NCBI GenBank assembly: GCA_016278725.1 | Contig: JADQBG010000013.1 | Span: 109,472 to 173,471, forward strand | DNA: 64,000 bases | Direction: 5' to 3' | Origin: Actinomycetota bacterium | Lineage (GTDB): Bacteria; Actinomycetota; Thermoleophilia; RBG-16-64-13 | In this document: one piece after another, positions 39,716 to 48,462 of the stretch | Numbering within the stretch: the stretch's first letter is position 1 | Layout: each line of letters opens with the position of its first letter | The notes under the pieces: generated by a model | Told to the model about the DNA's origin: nothing | The model's input: only the letters and a program-made list of their open reading frames with translations | Database searches by the model: none | Made by a program: the position numbers and the translations under genes

Positions 39716-41335
39716 ATGGAATCTCCCCTCCCGGCGCAGCAAGAAATAGAGACCATCGAGCTTGCGGACTACCTGCGGGTTCTGCGCGAGCGCAAGTGGG
39801 TCGTTCTCCTCACCACTCTGGTCGTGGTCTTCACCGTACTGCTGATTTCCTTCCTGCAGACCCCCCGCTACCGGGCATCGGCGAAAATCCTGTACAGCAA
39901 GACCAATTTCGAAACCGCGCTGTTCGACATGCCCCTCTTCCAGACCCGCAATCAGGAGCGGGACATCCAAACCGGTGCCAGTCTGGTCAAGGTAGACGCA
40001 GTCGCTCAGGAAGTGCGCGCGGAGCTCGGCACCGACCGGGAAATCGACGAGCTCGTCGACATGGTCACGGTGGAGCCGCAGGGCGCCACCGACGTCATTG
40101 CAATCTCGGCGGTAAGCGACGACCCCAAAGAAGCCGCCGCGGTGGCCCAGTCTTTTGCCACGCAGTTCATCGAGTTCCGCCGGAACACCGACCGGGCCGC
40201 CATTATCGACGCGCGGGACCAGGTGGGCAAGCAACTGGAGGCGCTCACGGCAGAGGAGCGCCGTTCCGAGTACGGGCTGATGCTGAGAGAGAAGTTCGAG
40301 TCGTTGCAGATTCTCGAGCAGTTCCAGGACGGTGGTTTTCGCCTGGTGCAGCCTGCCGATGTTCCCGAAGCTCCCTTCTCGCCACAACCGCTCAGAAACG
40401 GGGCGCTCGCCCTGGTGGTCGGACTGGTTCTGGGAGTCGGTCTAGCCTTTCTGCTGGCCTATCTCGATCGGCGGCTCAAGGACGAAGAGGCTCTCGAGCG
40501 GGCTTTCCAGCTACCCGTGCTCGCATCCATACCCGCGCTCGGCGGCCGCTGGCTGCGCAAGCGCGAGGATCTGGGCCTGCGCTCGGACCTACCGGTCGGC
40601 TTTCCCGACCGGAATTCGCCCCTCCTGGAGCCCTTTCGGGTGCTTCGGTCCAATCTGCAGTTCCTGAACTACGATGGCAATCTCAAAGTGATCTTGATCA
40701 CCAGCGGGCTGCCGCAGCAGGGTAAATCGATCACGTCGATCAATCTGAGCGTCAGTCTCGCGCTTTCCGGCCACCGGGTACTGCTGGTGGAGGCCGACCT
40801 CCGCCGGCCGATGCTGCATGAGTACCTCGGTCTGGATAACCAGATTGGCGCGACCAGCGTGCTGTCGGGCCAGCAGACCTTCTCGGAAGCCATCCAATTG
40901 GTGCGCACGGACGAGTTCGCCCCGGACGCGCCCGGCCGGCGGACCGGCACGCGGCTGCAGAAGAATATGTACGCCTTGACCTCAGGTCCCCTGCCGCCCA
41001 ACCCGGCGGAATTGGTTGGCTCCGACCGGATGGAGGAGTTGGTCGAGCGGGCGCGGGAGGCGGCCGACTACGTCATCGTCGATAGCCCGCCGCTCCTGCT
41101 TGCCTCGGACGCGCTGAACCTGGCCAAGTACTGCGATGGGATCATCCTGGCCACCCGGGTCAACGAAACGACCCGCGACGACGCCCGGGAGATCCGCGCC
41201 GCCCTGGGCCGCAGCGGCGCGCGGATCCTGGGGCTGGTGGCCGGCGGGGTCAAGCTGGACCGGCAGAAGTACTACAGTTATGGAGCCTACACGGCGCCTG
41301 TCGCGGGAGAAGCCGAAGCTCAGAACCTGGGGTAA
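39716..41335 (+). CDS. Wzz-type polysaccharide co-polymerase fused to BY-kinase
   Basis: A 539-residue membrane protein for control of exopolysaccharide or capsule export. The N-terminal Wzz domain has membrane helices at about 30-50 and 225-245 with an outer domain between. The cytoplasmic half is a tyrosine autokinase: Walker A in TSGLPQQGKSIT (GKS at 336-338), Walker A' VEADLRRPMLHEYLG and Walker B DYVIVDSPPLLLASDA. The C-terminus carries a tyrosine cluster (KYYSYGAYT) that is a likely autophosphorylation site. ATG 39716 gives the family N-terminus. A strong terminator follows, so it is a single transcription unit here. Confidence 0.9.
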   Translation: MESPLPAQQEIETIELADYLRVLRERKWVVLLTTLVVVFTVLLISFLQTPRYRASAKILYSKTNFETALFDMPLFQTRNQERDIQTGASLVKVDAVAQEVRAELGTDREIDELVDMVTVEPQGATDVIAISAVSDDPKEAAAVAQSFATQFIEFRRNTDRAAIIDARDQVGKQLEALTAEERRSEYGLMLREKFESLQILEQFQDGGFRLVQPADVPEAPFSPQPLRNGALALVVGLVLGVGLAFLLAYLDRRLKDEEALERAFQLPVLASIPALGGRWLRKREDLGLRSDLPVGFPDRNSPLLEPFRVLRSNLQFLNYDGNLKVILITSGLPQQGKSITSINLSVSLALSGHRVLLVEADLRRPMLHEYLGLDNQIGATSVLSGQQTFSEAIQLVRTDEFAPDAPGRRTGTRLQKNMYALTSGPLPPNPAELVGSDRMEELVERAREAADYVIVDSPPLLLASDALNLAKYCDGIILATRVNETTRDDAREIRAALGRSGARILGLVAGGVKLDRQKYYSYGAYTAPVAGEAEAQNLG

Positions 41336-41374
41336 GGCCTCACCGCATCATCCAGCCGCCAGAGATTCCAACAG

Positions 41375-41402
41375 AAAGGGCCCCGGATAACCGGGGCCCT
41401 TT
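41375..41402 (+). terminator. Strong rho-independent-like terminator after BY-kinase gene
   Basis: AAAGGGCCCCGG-ATAA-CCGGGGCCCTTT is a perfect 12-bp stem with a four-base loop; the A and T ends of the stem make it work in both directions. Confidence 0.8.
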
Positions 41403-41484
41403 GCATGCCGGACCGTTGGGACACCGCCCTAGGGGCGGGGCTGGTTCACGACTCTATCCAGCTCCAGTGGAGCTGCGCTCGTTT

Positions 41485-41841
41485 CTAGCGGGCGGACCGT
41501 CGGATGGCAACCCCGCCACCGATCAGGGCGACGCTACCAACCAGCGCCAAGACGATCTCGAAACCGGTGAACGGGAAGGTCGTACGACCGTCGTCGGTTC
41601 CGGCCAGCTTCTGCCGAATCAGATTACGCAGAGCTTCTTGCACATCCTGATCGCCGTACTGGTCTCCTTGCGAATCCTCCAGGACGGCATTCAGTTCCGC
41701 GTCAGTGTAGTCGCCGTCCAGGTCGCCATCCAGTGCGTAGTCGTTGTAGATTTCCGTCGGCGTCGCCGCCGCCATTGCTGGGACCGCGAGCAGCAGGACC
41801 ATCAGTGCCGCTGCGGCTCCCAAAAGAATCACCTTTTTCAT
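41485..41841 (-). CDS. Small secreted protein with FPFTG sortase-type anchor
   Basis: A 118-residue exported protein. It has a signal peptide (MKKVILLGAAAALMVLLLAV, cleavage near AMA), an acidic mature part rich in Asp, Gly, Glu and Gln, and at the end FPFTG followed by a hydrophobic helix (about residues 96-112) and RRSAR. This is the cell-wall sorting layout with F in place of L in LPxTG. Its ATG follows GGGAGGG. It shares the minus strand with the O-antigen ligase gene upstream, about 100 bases away. No sortase gene is in the window. It may be a small wall protein related to the surface polysaccharide region; family unknown. Confidence 0.75.
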   Translation of the reverse strand: MKKVILLGAAAALMVLLLAVPAMAAATPTEIYNDYALDGDLDGDYTDAELNAVLEDSQGDQYGDQDVQEALRNLIRQKLAGTDDGRTTFPFTGFEIVLALVGSVALIGGGVAIRRSAR

Positions 41842-41938
41842 GAACCCTCCCTTCGGTACACGGCAGTGCGCGATTTCTCGCGCAAGTACACACTACCCCC
41901 AAATCACAATTCGAACAACCTCAAGTGAAGCCGAATGT

Positions 41939-44404
41939 CTACTGAACATCGGGCGCGGGGGCCGCTTCCTTTATCAGTTCGGTAAGTTCGGCAATTAGTT
42001 CCAGATTCCTCTGCGGTCCTACCGCGCGGGGATTGCGCTCTCTGGCTGCCTCGAAGAGGCTTCGCGCCTGGTCGAGCAACGCCTGAGCTTTCGCCGCATC
42101 TGTCTGGGGAGGCGCGTGAGGTAACGCCAGTTCCTTCCAGCTTTCGACCCGGTCCCCGTAGGTCAGGTCGGGGCGAAGGACGGCCAGTTGCGCCAGGGCG
42201 ACTTCGCCCGCCCGGTTGTAGAGGGCCCAGTTCACCGGTTCTCGCTCGATGCCCTGGGTCATCTCTTCCAGGGCGGCCGCCAGTTCCGCCTGGGCGGTTT
42301 CGATGGGTCCTCCCAAAGTGGGCGTGCTCGTGCTTTCGTTTGACGAATTGGTGAGGGCGTCGCGGGCGGCGGACCGGTGGATAGTGCCCGCGGCGAAGAG
42401 CGGATCGGGAGACACCGGATTGAGCCTGGCTGCGGTGTCGGCGAGATCAAGCCCTGCTTCCTTGTCGGTGGTGCTCGTCGCGAGTGCGGAATCCGTGTAG
42501 CGAATGGCCAGATACGGGAACGCGAGGCTGGCCAGCAGGGCCAGGGAAAGGCCGAGCAGGGTCCCCCGGAATAGATGGGACAGGAGCCCGTAGGGCTGCA
42601 GGAGCAGACGCAGGCGCTCACGGCGCGCCTCCCGCTTGACCCGCCGGCGCGCCTTGGACTCGTGGCGCTCGGAACGCCGGTAGCCGGTGTGCAGACCACT
42701 GTCGAGATCGGGGAGGTCTCCCTCGGTTTCGGCGGCTGCGGGCGCCTCTACGGAAAACACCGCCCCAAAACCCAGTGGCCGGCCCCAACCCCGCAGCAGG
42801 GCGCCCGCGCGCGGCCAGAACTCACCCACCAGGGCGTCGGTTTCGGCGAGGGCCAGACCCAGAACCAGCAATGCCGGCACGGTGACTCCGGGCATGTGCC
42901 ACAACCAATCGACGCTGCCCTGGATACCCCAGAAGCCGAAGCCCATCAACAAGGCGACCGGCCAAGCGTAGGCCTGAGGATCGTCCCCGAAACGTCCCCG
43001 GCGGGCCCCGTGACCGGGAGGGCGCCAACGGTTGAAGGTGGCCCCGAACCGGGCCATCAGAATGCCTCCCACCGCCACTAACACGGCGGAGAAGAAGAGC
43101 AGGGCGCCGATCACTCCGGTTTCGGACAGCAGACGTAATTCGAGCGAGTGAGGTTGGCGCACATCGGCGTCGGTGGTGCGGATTCGGTCGTAGGCGTGGA
43201 TGAAGTTGTTGGCGCCCACGCCTTTGGTCGAGTTCTGCTCGTAGAGCGTCCAGGCGTCACGCCAGATGCCGATCCTTCCGCTTGCGGACAGGGCGGCAAT
43301 CCGGAAGTCCTCCCTCGCGGTGCCGGGGATCACTTCCACGTAACCCTCGGCGACGAATGTGTCCCAAGATTCTGCGGCCCAGTCCCGGACGCCGCCCACC
43401 TGCTCGTCGAACTGAATGAACCCCCAAACCCCGAGCGCCATCACCGCGGTCAGCGCCGCCGTGCCGAAAGCAAGCCGCATCCGCCTGGAGACGGGGATCC
43501 AATGTTCGAGCAGGGCCAGGACGATCCCCACGATGCCGGCCATCAGGGCTGAGACCCCCATCACCCTCACGGCCGCGGAGCCGCCGATCACCTGGGGGCC
43601 CTCCCGCCAGTAGTCCGCCAGCGTCGGCATCGACCAGACGAGCAACACAACCGGTGGCAGGAGAAAGACGAGGCTCCTAAGCCGCGCCGGCGAGAGCAGG
43701 AAGTAGATCAGGCCGGTTAGAATGGCGGCGTAGAAACCGCCGCGCGACTGCGTGAGAATGGCGGGCGCAAGCAGAGAGGCGCAGATTCCCAGGGCGAGTC
43801 CGCGCATGGGCACCCACTCGCGGGGATCTGCGGCCACCCAGAGAAGCGGCCAGAAGAGAATCAGGAAGAGCCCGGCCGCGTTGTTGGGATAGCTGACGGG
43901 ATACTGGAAGCGATTTTGGATGAAGAGCACCCCGTCGCCCTCATTCAGCCAGAGGGCGCGGGCGGTGAGCAGCAGCAGCGCGACCGCGCCCAGCATGAGC
44001 AGATAGCGCAGGGAGACCCGCGCTTGAGGTACGGTTAGGTATGTAACCGCGAGCGCGAGAACCAACAGGTAAAAGAAGGTCCGGTTGATTTCCTCCCAAA
44101 CCAGGTCTTTGGAGCCCGCCCATCGCCAGGAAACCGCCACCCAAACGGCGTACAGAAGGAACAGCGCGAGCACCGCCAGGGATAATTGCCGCGGGCGGCG
44201 CGGGTAGGCGACCAGCGCCGCCGCCACGACGCCGAGAAAAGCGGTTGCGAGAGCGCTGGGCAGCCACTGGTGCGGCTGGAATCCCCCCGAGGAGAACGCG
44301 AGCACCAGCCAGAGAAGGACCAGAAGGCCCAGGGGGACCGCCCAGAAGAGTCCGGAGAACCGTCGGACTTTGGGAGCTTCCGCGCTTTGTTCGGCCTCGA
44401 GCAC
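41939..44404 (-). CDS. O-antigen ligase/polymerase family membrane protein with C-terminal helical repeat region
   Basis: An 821-residue protein with about 12-14 membrane helices in the first 530 residues and a Wzy_C/O-antigen ligase core: ILTQSRGGFYAAILTGLIYF and the conserved GVGANNFIHAYDRIRT with HSLELRLLSETGVIGALLFF. After a basic cytoplasmic or outer linker (KARRRVKREARRERLR) a further helix leads to a soluble, TPR-like domain (about 640-821, rich in Ala and Glu). It probably joins or polymerises glycans on a lipid carrier or protein. GTG 44404 begins five bases after the stop of the kinase gene upstream. The TPR-like end is common in this family. Confidence 0.85.
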   Translation of the reverse strand: MLEAEQSAEAPKVRRFSGLFWAVPLGLLVLLWLVLAFSSGGFQPHQWLPSALATAFLGVVAAALVAYPRRPRQLSLAVLALFLLYAVWVAVSWRWAGSKDLVWEEINRTFFYLLVLALAVTYLTVPQARVSLRYLLMLGAVALLLLTARALWLNEGDGVLFIQNRFQYPVSYPNNAAGLFLILFWPLLWVAADPREWVPMRGLALGICASLLAPAILTQSRGGFYAAILTGLIYFLLSPARLRSLVFLLPPVVLLVWSMPTLADYWREGPQVIGGSAAVRVMGVSALMAGIVGIVLALLEHWIPVSRRMRLAFGTAALTAVMALGVWGFIQFDEQVGGVRDWAAESWDTFVAEGYVEVIPGTAREDFRIAALSASGRIGIWRDAWTLYEQNSTKGVGANNFIHAYDRIRTTDADVRQPHSLELRLLSETGVIGALLFFSAVLVAVGGILMARFGATFNRWRPPGHGARRGRFGDDPQAYAWPVALLMGFGFWGIQGSVDWLWHMPGVTVPALLVLGLALAETDALVGEFWPRAGALLRGWGRPLGFGAVFSVEAPAAAETEGDLPDLDSGLHTGYRRSERHESKARRRVKREARRERLRLLLQPYGLLSHLFRGTLLGLSLALLASLAFPYLAIRYTDSALATSTTDKEAGLDLADTAARLNPVSPDPLFAAGTIHRSAARDALTNSSNESTSTPTLGGPIETAQAELAAALEEMTQGIEREPVNWALYNRAGEVALAQLAVLRPDLTYGDRVESWKELALPHAPPQTDAAKAQALLDQARSLFEAARERNPRAVGPQRNLELIAELTELIKEAAPAPDVQ

Positions 44405-44409
44405 GCCGG

Positions 44410-45564
44410 CTAGAGGAATGCGGCGTCGAAGCGTTGCTGGAACGCCTCGGGGTCGACGTATAGGCCCTGCGCCCCGAAGTGCTCGGTGGCCATAGCCCCC
44501 ATGAGCGAAGCGATGCGGCCGGTCAAAGACCAGTCATAGCCACGCATGATGCCGAAGAGTAGTCCCGCCCGGTAGGCGTCGCCCGCGCCGGTGGGATCGA
44601 CGACGGCTTCGGAGGCAACCGCCTCGATGGTCAGCTCCTTGTCCCGGGCCCAGATGGTGGATCCTTGCCGGCCTCGGGTGACGATCAGCGCTTCCACCTT
44701 GGCGGCCACTTCCATTCGGGTAAGTCCAGTCCGGCTGCTCACGAGTTCCGCCTCGTACTCGTTGAGCGCCAGCCAGGTCGACTGCTCTATCACTTGAGTG
44801 AGTTCTCCCGGGGTGAGCGAACCGATTTGCTGGCCCGGATCAAAGAGAAAGGGAACCTCGAAGGTGGCGAAGTCGGCGGCGTGAGCGACCATGGCCTGCG
44901 CGGCGTCAGGAGTAATCATGCCCACGGTCGCCGGTCCATGCTCCCCTGAGACCCCTTTGTGCGGATCCGGGAGAATTCGGGCGATCTCGGGCTCTTCATA
45001 CTCGGCGAAGCCGCCGTAATTGCCCACCTCGACGCGGTGTTCGGCCGAGCCACCCGGGCTGCCCAGCCCACTCGGCGACCCAGCGTCAACCGAGGCCGCC
45101 TCAGCTTCGGCCGCAAGCGCCTCGGCTACCGAGTTGTTGTGCGCCCAGGCGGAAGCTCCCGAGTGGAAGGCGGTGAGTTGGCTGTCCTCGAGGTCGGTCA
45201 TGATGTAGCCGCGGGCGGTGATCTCGTCCTCGATCACCTGGATGTAGCGCCGCGGGATCAACTGCTGATCCAGCCAGAGCGCGTAGGGCTCGAAGTCGGT
45301 CCCCACCGTGGCCAGAGGCAGCGCCGACATGCCCAATTGCCTCAGGTGGTAGCTGACGTTGGCGCCGCAGCCCCCGAAATCGGTGCGGATCTGTTCGTAG
45401 GGAAAGGAGAGGTCGAGGACGTGGGCGGCCTCAGGCCGCAGATGCTCGCGGAAGCGTCCCGAGTAGACCATGATCGTGTCGTAGGCGAAAGTGCCGCAGA
45501 TCAGGGCCTTGGGCGGGGAGGGGCGCGCTTCGGAGCGAGGCACGTCTGTTTCAGCGGGCGGCAC
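44410..45564 (-). CDS. PfkB-family sugar/nucleoside kinase, probable adenosine kinase
   Basis: A 384-residue kinase of the ribokinase/PfkB family. The N-terminal signature is GGCGANVSYHLRQLGM (about 63-78) and the second one VDPTGAGDAYRAGLLFGIM holds the catalytic Asp. An insertion of about 40 low-complexity residues (AEAEAASVDAGSPSG...) occurs near residue 150. It starts at GTG 45564, two bases after the ahcY stop. Because AhcY makes adenosine, and removal of adenosine pulls that reaction forward, adenosine kinase is the best guess; a different sugar kinase remains possible. Confidence 0.75.
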   Translation of the reverse strand: MPPAETDVPRSEARPSPPKALICGTFAYDTIMVYSGRFREHLRPEAAHVLDLSFPYEQIRTDFGGCGANVSYHLRQLGMSALPLATVGTDFEPYALWLDQQLIPRRYIQVIEDEITARGYIMTDLEDSQLTAFHSGASAWAHNNSVAEALAAEAEAASVDAGSPSGLGSPGGSAEHRVEVGNYGGFAEYEEPEIARILPDPHKGVSGEHGPATVGMITPDAAQAMVAHAADFATFEVPFLFDPGQQIGSLTPGELTQVIEQSTWLALNEYEAELVSSRTGLTRMEVAAKVEALIVTRGRQGSTIWARDKELTIEAVASEAVVDPTGAGDAYRAGLLFGIMRGYDWSLTGRIASLMGAMATEHFGAQGLYVDPEAFQQRFDAAFL

Positions 45565-45566
45565 GT

Positions 45567-47030
45567 CTAGTACCGGTAGGTCTCGGGCTTGTAAGGGCCA
45601 TCCACGGGAACCCCGATGTATTCGGCCTGCTCCTCGCTGAGGGTCGTCAGCTTGGCTCCCAGGTGGTCCAGGTGGAGCCGAGCGACTTCCTCGTCCAGCT
45701 TCTTCGAGAGCACGTAGACGCCGACGTCCTTGGGCGTGCCGCCGGGCTCACCGTCGGCGCCGCGCCACAGATCGAGTTGGGCCAGGGTCTGGTTGGTGAA
45801 GCTGTTCGACATGACGAAGCTGGGATGGCCGGTGGCGCAGCCCAAATTGACCAGTCTCCCGTCGGCCAGCAGAAAGATCGAGTGGCCGTCGGGGAAGGTG
45901 TAGCGGTCGGTGCCCGGCTTGATCTCGGTGTGTTCGATCCCGGGATAGTTCTTTAGCTCCTCGACCTGAATCTCGTTGTCGAAGTGGCCGATGTTGCAGA
46001 CGATGGCCTGGTCCTTCATGCGCTCCATGTGATCGATGCGGATGATGTCCCGGTTGCCGGTGGCGGTGACGTAGATGTCGGCCTGAGGGAGGGCGTCTTC
46101 CACCGTGGCGACGGTGTAGCCGGCCATCAGGGCCTGCAGGGCGTTGATGGGATCGACCTCGGAGACCAGCACCCGGGCGTTGTAGCCGGAAAGCGACTGG
46201 GCGGAGCCCTTGCCCACGTCGCCAAAGCCGCAGACCATGGCGATCTTGCCGCTGATCATGACGTCGGTGGCGCGCTTGATCCCGTCCACCAGGGACTCGC
46301 GGCAGCCGTAGATATTGTCGAACTTGGACTTGGTCACGGAGTCGTTGACGTTGATCGCCGGCGCCAGCAGGGTGCCCTGCTTCTGCATCTCGTAGAGGCG
46401 GTGCACGCCGGTGGTGGTCTCCTCACTGATCCCGTGGAAGTCGGCCAGGGTGCGGTGCCAGAATTCGGGGTCGGCCGCAAGGTTCTTGTTGAGCAGTTGG
46501 TTGACCAACTGGAGTTCCTTGTTGTCGGTGGGCTCGTCGAGGATAGAGGCGTCCTCCTCGGCTTGGTAGCCGCGGTGGAGCAGCAGGGTGGCGTCGCCGC
46601 CGTCGTCCACGATCAGGTTGGGACCGCTCCCGTCCGGCCAGGTCAGTGCCTGCTTGGTGGCCCACCAGTATTCGGCTAGGGTCTCGCCCTTCCAGGCGAA
46701 GACAGGGATGCCGGCGGCGGCGATCGCGGCCGCCGCGTGATCCTGCGTGGAGAAGATGTTACAGCTGGCCCAGCGGACGTCGGCGCCCAGTTCGACCAGG
46801 GTTTCGATGAGGACCGCGGTCTGGATGGTCATGTGCAGCGAACCGCTGAGCCGGGCGCCCGCTAGCGGCTTCTCGGGGCCGTACTTGCGGCGGGTGGCCA
46901 TGAGTCCGGGCATTTCCTTCTCGGCGATCTCGATCTCGCGGCGGCCGAAATCGGCCAGGCCGATGTCGGCCACCTTATAGTTCAGCGCCCCGCCTGGGGC
47001 GGCTTCCTTGGTTTGCTGTTGCTCCGCCAT
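45567..47030 (-). CDS. ahcY: Adenosylhomocysteinase (SAH hydrolase)
   Basis: A 487-residue NAD-dependent enzyme splitting S-adenosylhomocysteine into adenosine and homocysteine to complete the methyl cycle. Motifs are [37 protein letters not shown] (substrate binding), [13 protein letters not shown] (catalytic Lys and Asp), the NAD loop [15 protein letters not shown] and C-terminal [20 protein letters not shown] with PYKPETYRY. Length and motifs fit the family well. ATG 47030 follows AAGGATGG. It is the first of an operon with the PfkB kinase. Confidence 0.97.
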   Translation of the reverse strand: MAEQQQTKEAAPGGALNYKVADIGLADFGRREIEIAEKEMPGLMATRRKYGPEKPLAGARLSGSLHMTIQTAVLIETLVELGADVRWASCNIFSTQDHAAAAIAAAGIPVFAWKGETLAEYWWATKQALTWPDGSGPNLIVDDGGDATLLLHRGYQAEEDASILDEPTDNKELQLVNQLLNKNLAADPEFWHRTLADFHGISEETTTGVHRLYEMQKQGTLLAPAINVNDSVTKSKFDNIYGCRESLVDGIKRATDVMISGKIAMVCGFGDVGKGSAQSLSGYNARVLVSEVDPINALQALMAGYTVATVEDALPQADIYVTATGNRDIIRIDHMERMKDQAIVCNIGHFDNEIQVEELKNYPGIEHTEIKPGTDRYTFPDGHSIFLLADGRLVNLGCATGHPSFVMSNSFTNQTLAQLDLWRGADGEPGGTPKDVGVYVLSKKLDEEVARLHLDHLGAKLTTLSEEQAEYIGVPVDGPYKPETYRY

Positions 47031-47108
47031 CCTTGGCTCCCTTCGTCCGAATCTCGCGCTATTGAAGCATATCGTCCGGAGACGCGGGAGCCGCAGGAGC
47101 CGCCGAGC

Positions 47109-47170
47109 CGCGTGGCGGCGCGGGGCGGCGCGGTTGTGGGGCGCGTGGCGGCGTGCATTGCGGCGCGTGG
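47109..47170. repeat. GC-rich direct repeats upstream of ahcY
   Basis: CGCGTGGCGGCG occurs at 47109-47120 and 47142-47153, and GCGCGTGG again near 47163-47170, in a stretch made nearly only of G and C. It lies between the ahcY start and the end of the next minus-strand gene. I do not recognise an SAH riboswitch here. Confidence 0.55.
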
Positions 47171-47192
47171 TCAGCGTGGGCCAGGTGTGCGC

Positions 47193-48338
47193 CTAGTCTT
47201 CGTCCCCCAGGAAGTCGGCGAGGCGGGTGACCCCCTCGCGCACATCGTCCACGTTAGCGGCCAGAGAAAGACGGACCCAGCCGCGGCCCTCCTGGCCGAA
47301 GGTGCTGCCCGGGGCGAGCGCCACCCGCTTCTGCTCGAGCAGTTCCAGGACGAAAGTATTCGTGTCCTCGCGGCCGACGTGGACCCAGATGTAGAAGGCT
47401 CCCTGCGGCCGCAGATACTCGAGTCCGCGCTGATCCAGCACCTCCATGGCTACTTCCCGGTTGCGGGTGTAGGTGGCGAGCATGGCCTGCACGCAGTCCT
47501 GGGGGCCGAGCAGCGCAGCCTCGGCCGCCTTCTGCGAGGGGGTTGCTGCGTTTGAGACGGTGGCCTCTTGGATCTTGGCATAAAGCTCGATCACCGGGGG
47601 CGGAGCCAGGGCGTATCCCACCCGCCAGCCGGTCATGGCGTAGGTCTTGGAGAAGCTGCCCACCACGATCAGACGGCCTCCGCTGTGGAAGCGCCAGGCC
47701 GAGTTGTGTTCGCCTTCGAAGAGCAAACGGTGATACACCTCGTCCGAGATCAGCCAGAGGTCGCGCCGGCGGGTGAGTTCGACCAATTCCTGCATCAGAC
47801 GCTCGGGAAAGACCGTTCCCAGAGGATTCGACGGGCTGTTAATGATCAGAGCGTGGGTTCGTTCGCTCAGCATCGCCTCGATCTCATCGATATCTGGCAG
47901 GTAGTGGTTCTCGGCCCGCAGGGGGTAGCGAACCGGCCTCGCCGCCGCGGCCTCCACCACCATGGCGTAATTGGGCCACCCCGGATCGGGAATCAGCACC
48001 TCGTCGTCGGTGTCCACCACCGCACGGATACCTCCGAAGAGCGCACCGATCCCACCCACGGTCACGCAGATCTCTTCGGGGAAAGTCTCGTCGCCGTGGT
48101 AGAAGGTGGCCGCTTGGGCGAGGGCGTCGCGCAGCGAACTCAGTCCAACGTCCGCCGTGTATCCGGTGAAGCCATCCAGGGCCGCCTGGTGGGCCGCGTC
48201 GGTGATGTGGCGGGGTGTGACGAAGCCCGGCTCCCCGACCTCGAGGTGGATGGCGTCGGGGAACTCCGCCGCCCGCGTCATCACCCGGCGGATGCCGGAT
48301 TGCTCCAGACTGCTGATGAGGAGGGAAGGAAGCGCCAC
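47193..48338 (-). CDS. Aspartate/aromatic-type aminotransferase, class I
   Basis: A 381-residue PLP enzyme. The segments IHLEVGEPGFVTPRHI, GGIGALFGGIRAVVD, PDPGWPNYAMVVE, NSPSNPLGTVFP, LISDEVYHRLLFEGEH (Asp and Tyr) and GSFSKTYAMTGWRVGY with the Schiff-base Lys are all present, and the length is normal. It would transfer amino groups between amino and keto acids; the precise substrate is unclear. It starts at GTG 48338, just upstream of the divergent acetyltransferase-oxidoreductase gene, and ends about 160 bases before ahcY. The DPGWPNY segment is typical of aspartate-type members. Confidence 0.9.
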   Translation of the reverse strand: MALPSLLISSLEQSGIRRVMTRAAEFPDAIHLEVGEPGFVTPRHITDAAHQAALDGFTGYTADVGLSSLRDALAQAATFYHGDETFPEEICVTVGGIGALFGGIRAVVDTDDEVLIPDPGWPNYAMVVEAAAARPVRYPLRAENHYLPDIDEIEAMLSERTHALIINSPSNPLGTVFPERLMQELVELTRRRDLWLISDEVYHRLLFEGEHNSAWRFHSGGRLIVVGSFSKTYAMTGWRVGYALAPPPVIELYAKIQEATVSNAATPSQKAAEAALLGPQDCVQAMLATYTRNREVAMEVLDQRGLEYLRPQGAFYIWVHVGREDTNTFVLELLEQKRVALAPGSTFGQEGRGWVRLSLAANVDDVREGVTRLADFLGDED

Positions 48339-48450
48339 GGCTTTTCCCTACCCTCAGGGAGCCGCCGCCCAACCGCCGGAGGTCGCGCAGTGCGCGCAGG
48401 CCTCGGCTCGATCCCCCGAGGTTCGGGCAGGCCTCGGGTCGGTCCCGCGG

Positions 48451-48456
48451 TATGCT
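48451..48456 (+). promoter_or_regulatory. -10 element (TATGCT) close to the fusion gene start
   Basis: TATGCT ends six bases before the ATG at 48463, and there is no ribosome-binding sequence between them. If used, the mRNA would be leaderless. Confidence 0.35.
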
Positions 48457-48462
48457 CAGACA

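Noticed and set aside
47031..47192. SAH or SAM riboswitch before ahcY
   Set aside because: I looked for the conserved SAH-riboswitch core on the minus strand and found only G/C repeats.
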